Below, piece by piece: positions 4,845 to 6,142 of a DNA stretch of 6,142 nt. A program made the translations under genes and the position numbers. Each line of letters opens with the position of its first letter. The first letter of the stretch is position 1. The stretch is from an uncultured Cellvibrio sp. (lineage in GTDB: Bacteria; Pseudomonadota; Gammaproteobacteria; Pseudomonadales; Cellvibrionaceae), in assembly GCA_946886255.1 (NCBI GenBank), contig CAMPIG010000295.1, positions 1 through 6,142 on the forward strand, in the 5' to 3' direction. Below the pieces are notes generated by a model. The model had not been told where the DNA came from. It saw nothing but the letters and a program-made list of their open reading frames with translations, and searched no databases.

Positions 4845-4905
4845 CAATCGTGTCAAAGGCGACGCTCGTACCTCGCGCGCTTTACGCGGGCATTAACTTT
4901 TAAGG
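4839..4905 (+). repeat. attC: attC8, divergent and apparently damaged terminal site
   Basis: R'' GCATAAC exactly complements the cassette 8 start (GTTATGC), and GTcAA at 4852-4856 can act as L''. The middle (GGCGACGCTCGTACC...) does not resemble the other sites. On the far side TTAAC (4893-4897) can serve as L', but no GTTRRRY core follows. The nearest match is TTTAAGG, where the crossover G is replaced by T. This suggests a site that can no longer recombine normally, marking the end of the array. The exact right limit is uncertain. Confidence 0.6.
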
Positions 4906-4908
4906 AGG
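4902..4908 (+). promoter_or_regulatory. Strong Shine-Dalgarno AAGGAGG upstream of a 23-codon frame
   Basis: AAGGAGG at 4902-4908 is a full match to the anti-Shine-Dalgarno and sits 4 bases before ATG 4913. It is stronger than any other ribosome binding site in the window, yet the frame it serves is tiny, which suggests a gene lost behind it. Confidence 0.5.
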
Positions 4909-4912
4909 CTCA

Positions 4913-4984
4913 ATGCCAGGGATGCCAGCATTTTTGAGGAAAAGGGGACAGATTTATTTTCTCTGGTACTGCAGTTGCACCTAG
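4913..4984 (+). pseudogene. 23-codon ORF, possibly the start of a disrupted gene or ninth cassette
   Basis: The frame runs from ATG 4913 to TAG 4984 and encodes a peptide starting MPGMPAFLRKRGQIYFLW. It has an excellent ribosome binding site and lies directly after the damaged attC8, where a ninth cassette would begin. After about ten codons it runs into the GGGGACAGATTTATTTT motif, which looks like inserted intergenic repeat rather than coding sequence. The likely reading is a truncated gene start. A genuine small peptide cannot be excluded. Confidence 0.3.
4936..4966 (+). repeat. GGGGACAG-type short motif, copy 1
   Basis: The segment contains AAGGGGACAGATTTATTTTC. From memory, this motif and its complement recur in intergenic regions of many proteobacterial genomes, often near REP-associated or Y1-type transposase genes. 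A degenerate copy in the same orientation occurs at 5849-5876. No transposase gene is present here. Confidence 0.45.
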
Positions 4985-5024
4985 CGCCGCGCCCCCTTTC
5001 TCTTTAAACACGAGGTCACATCGC

Positions 5025-5408
5025 ATGAGTCATTCCTTCTCCATACCCCCGCGAAATTTCGCAATTGCACGCTTAGAGCCAAACGCCGACCTGCCGAGCG
5101 CGGTATTGGCATCGCCGGGCTTTTTGTCCATCACCCGGACGGCGGATGAACTGTCGATCGTCTGCGCAGAGGACGCCGCGGCCGGGTTGGCCCGGGTGGA
5201 TAAGGCGTGGCGCGCGATCAAGGTGCAGGGGCCGTTTGCTTTTGATCAAACGGGGGTGCTGGCGTCCTTCCTTGAACCGCTCGCGGTGGCTGCCATCGGT
5301 ATTTTTGCGGTGAGCACCTTCGATACGGATTACATCCTGGTCAAGTCGGCTAATCTCGAAGCCGCGGTGGCGGCGTTGAAGGGCGCGGGCCACCGGCTCC
5401 TGGTCTGA
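5025..5408 (+). CDS. ACT-domain-containing protein (putative amino-acid-binding)
   Basis: A 127-aa cytoplasmic protein built from two ACT-like halves. The first contains NFAIARLEPNADLPSAV...FLSITRTADELSIVC (about 12-45). After GPFAFDQTGVLASFLEPLAVAAIGIFAVSTFDTDYILV (69-106) comes a final helix and strand, LEAAVAALKGAGHRLLV. The patterns 'FxSITRTxDELSIVC', 'GVLASFLxPLAxAxIxIFAVSTFDTDYILV' and 'AVAALKxAGH' are those of the bacterial ACT_7/CASTOR-like family, which is known for binding small ligands such as amino acids; the ligand here is unknown. Length is normal for the family. GAGG at 5012-5015 supports ATG 5025. It is GC-richer than the cassettes and ends 35 bases before the next gene, so the two may be co-transcribed. 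Confidence 0.85.
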   Translation: MSHSFSIPPRNFAIARLEPNADLPSAVLASPGFLSITRTADELSIVCAEDAAAGLARVDKAWRAIKVQGPFAFDQTGVLASFLEPLAVAAIGIFAVSTFDTDYILVKSANLEAAVAALKGAGHRLLV

Positions 5409-5443
5409 TACAGAAAGCTCACCAATCACTATAGGGACATAGC

Positions 5444-5839
5444 ATGGATAACCAATACGCTCCGCCATTAGCGAAGCTGGTAACTACCGAAAATACCTCC
5501 GGCATGGGGCGCGACGCTGAGATTCCGGAAGGCGTGAAGGGGTGGAGCTGGGGCGCCTTTATGTTCAATTGGATTTGGGCGTTGAGTAATCGCACGTGGA
5601 TAGGGCTGTTTGCACTGTTTCCCTATCTTGGTTTTCTCATGGCAGTGGCGCTTGGAATCAAGGGCCGGGAGTGGGCTTGGAGGAATAAGAAGTGGGAGAG
5701 CGTTGAGCACTTCCAACGCGTGCAAAGGCGATGGTCACTCTGGAGTCTTCTCATCGTTGGCGTTGCGATAGTGGGCATCCTCGCGGCCATTGCTATTCCT
5801 GCCTACCAGGACTACGTGCAACGTGCATCGGGCGGCTGA
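5444..5839 (+). CDS. Small membrane protein with pilin-like C-terminal helix
   Basis: A 131-aa protein. The N-terminus MDNQYAPPLAKL resembles the 'NPYAPP' leader common in small Xanthomonadales-type membrane proteins. A conserved-looking block follows: EGVKGWSWGAFMFNWIWALSNRTWIG (29-54), a membrane segment (about 53-72), and GIKGREWAWRNKKWESVEHFQRVQRRW (71-97). This block is widespread in hypothetical proteins. The second membrane segment (99-119) continues as VGILAAIAIPAYQDYVQRA (110-128), nearly identical to the N-terminal helix of type IV pilins (IIGILAAIAIPAYQDY) but placed at the C-terminus and without a prepilin GFTLIE site. AGGGA at 5433-5437 supports ATG 5444. It follows the ACT gene by 35 bases. 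A pilin-like assembly role is inference; chance or a borrowed membrane anchor is equally possible. Confidence 0.8.
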   Translation: MDNQYAPPLAKLVTTENTSGMGRDAEIPEGVKGWSWGAFMFNWIWALSNRTWIGLFALFPYLGFLMAVALGIKGREWAWRNKKWESVEHFQRVQRRWSLWSLLIVGVAIVGILAAIAIPAYQDYVQRASGG

Positions 5840-5848
5840 CAGCTGAAA

Positions 5849-5876
5849 AGAGGAGGGGGCAGGTCTACTTTCTTGG
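5849..5876 (+). repeat. GGGGACAG-type short motif, degenerate copy 2
   Basis: AGGAGGGGGCAGGTCTACTT aligns with copy 1 at 4936-4966 (GAGGAaaaGGGGACAGATTTATTTTCT) in the same orientation, with several substitutions. Together the two copies bracket the ACT gene and the membrane-protein gene. It begins about 10 bases after the stop of the latter. Confidence 0.4.
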
Positions 5877-5970
5877 CGGTCGCCATCTTCAATAAACGGA
5901 TCTGTTCCGCTTCCGTCGTCTTTCCATGCGGCCGCGTTATGTCTGCTCCCGGCTTGGTGCTGATTGTTCT
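5877..5970. other. Intergenic stretch between convergent genes; nothing recognised
   Basis: The 94 bases between the second GGGGACAG-type motif and the rbsD remnant contain no coding frame that I can support, no clear terminator with a T-run and no tRNA. The minus-strand open frame covering part of this area has no family resemblance and is out of frame with the rbsD remnant. Confidence 0.4.
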
Positions 5971-6142
5971 TCAGAGCGCGACGCCCGCGATCAGCGCGAT
6001 ATTGCTGCAAGGCCGGCACTCCCCGTACGTATCTGCATGCGAGCCTTAACGCACGCGGCCTTGAGTTCGTCATGGCTCACCAGCTGGCGCTTACCCAGTT
6101 CGCCTGCCGCGTGCAGCGCTTCGATTGCCTCAAGCCCACGGG
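5971..6142 (-). pseudogene. rbsD: rbsD (D-ribose pyranase) C-terminal part, frameshifted, runs off the right edge
   Basis: Reading the minus strand from 6140, one frame gives ...GKRQLVSHDELKAACVKARMQIRTG up to about 6022. The next frame then gives ECRPCSNIALIAGVAL and a TGA at 5971-5973. Joined, this matches the end of E. coli RbsD (THEQFKK...[22 protein letters not shown]), including the His and Lys of the HExFK motif and the final Asn. One base is missing in the Gly codon at 6022-6023 (the GGGG run), so the unshifted frame stops at 5991. The Tyr of the PYAN motif, a ribose contact in RbsD, is Cys here, which fits decay. RbsD converts the pyran forms of ribose before uptake or phosphorylation. 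Upstream sequence is outside the window. A sequencing error in the G run is the alternative to a true pseudogene. Confidence 0.72.

Larger units (their letters stand above)
54..4898 (+). mobile_element. Integron gene-cassette array, eight cassettes, all same orientation
   Basis: Eight units each hold one forward gene followed by an attC that ends at a GTTRRRY-like core. The cassette boundaries, cut after the G, are 54-1122, 1123-1684, 1685-2307, 2308-2607, 2608-3097, 3098-3697, 3698-4358 and 4359 to about 4898. In each unit the RYYYAAC box matches, exactly or nearly, the reverse complement of that cassette's own first bases. For example TTAGCCC at 54 pairs with GGGCTAAC at 1051, TTAGAGC at 2308 with GCTCTAAC at 2537, and TTATGC at 4359 with GCATAAC at 4839. 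This is what a circular cassette intermediate requires. No intI is present in the window. The cassette genes are visibly more AT-rich than the genes beyond 5000. Confidence 0.93.

Noticed and set aside
5073..5468. Minus-strand 131-aa open frame over the ACT gene
   Set aside because: Its product has no family resemblance and it overlaps a well-supported ACT-domain gene in GC-rich sequence, where shadow frames are expected.
5735..6073. Minus-strand 112-aa open frame near the right edge
   Set aside because: It is out of frame with the recognisable RbsD C-terminus on the same strand and has no recognisable motif.

Overview
This window is a small chromosomal-type integron cassette array followed by ordinary chromosomal genes. 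The host is probably a gammaproteobacterium. A Xanthomonadales-like lineage is possible from the style of the right-hand genes and the GGGGACAG-type intergenic motif, but no gene fixes the taxon. The left end (about 1-53) looks like an attI primary recombination site rather than another attC. It has a TGTTATGCACCA box and a CTAAttatAGTTAGCCC simple site, both comparable to class 1 attI. The integrase gene would lie outside the window to the left.

From 54 to about 4900 there are eight consecutive gene cassettes, all in the same orientation, each with one forward gene and its own attC. The first six attC sites are 76-77 bp relatives of one another. The seventh is 89 bp with a different central stem, and the eighth is divergent and seems to have lost its crossover G. 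In cassettes 3-8 the stop codon is the TAA inside the attC R'' box. The cargo, in order, is: (1) a 320-aa PD-(D/E)XK-like DUF6602-type protein; (2) a 132-aa exported protein; (3) a 181-aa unknown, possibly DUF3916; (4) a 74-aa unknown; (5) a 134-aa winged-helix-like protein; (6) a 167-aa protein with a fully uncharged Gly/Ala-rich N-terminal 123 residues and a Lys-rich tail; (7) a 185-aa protein with a HEPN-type RNFFKH motif; (8) a 153-aa GIY-YIG nuclease-like protein. Three nuclease-type folds plus a candidate membrane-active protein suggest a store of defence or toxin-like functions. This is inferred from motifs and not shown.

Right of the array (4900-5024) is a damaged junction with a strong Shine-Dalgarno, a 23-codon ORF and a GGGGACAGATTTATTTT motif. 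It is followed by two GC-richer genes in tandem: an ACT-domain protein (5025-5408) and a small membrane protein with a pilin-like C-terminal helix (5444-5839). A degenerate copy of the GGGGACAG motif follows the second gene, so the pair is bracketed by similar motifs. At the right edge, on the minus strand, is the C-terminal end of an rbsD (D-ribose pyranase) gene carrying a one-base frameshift.
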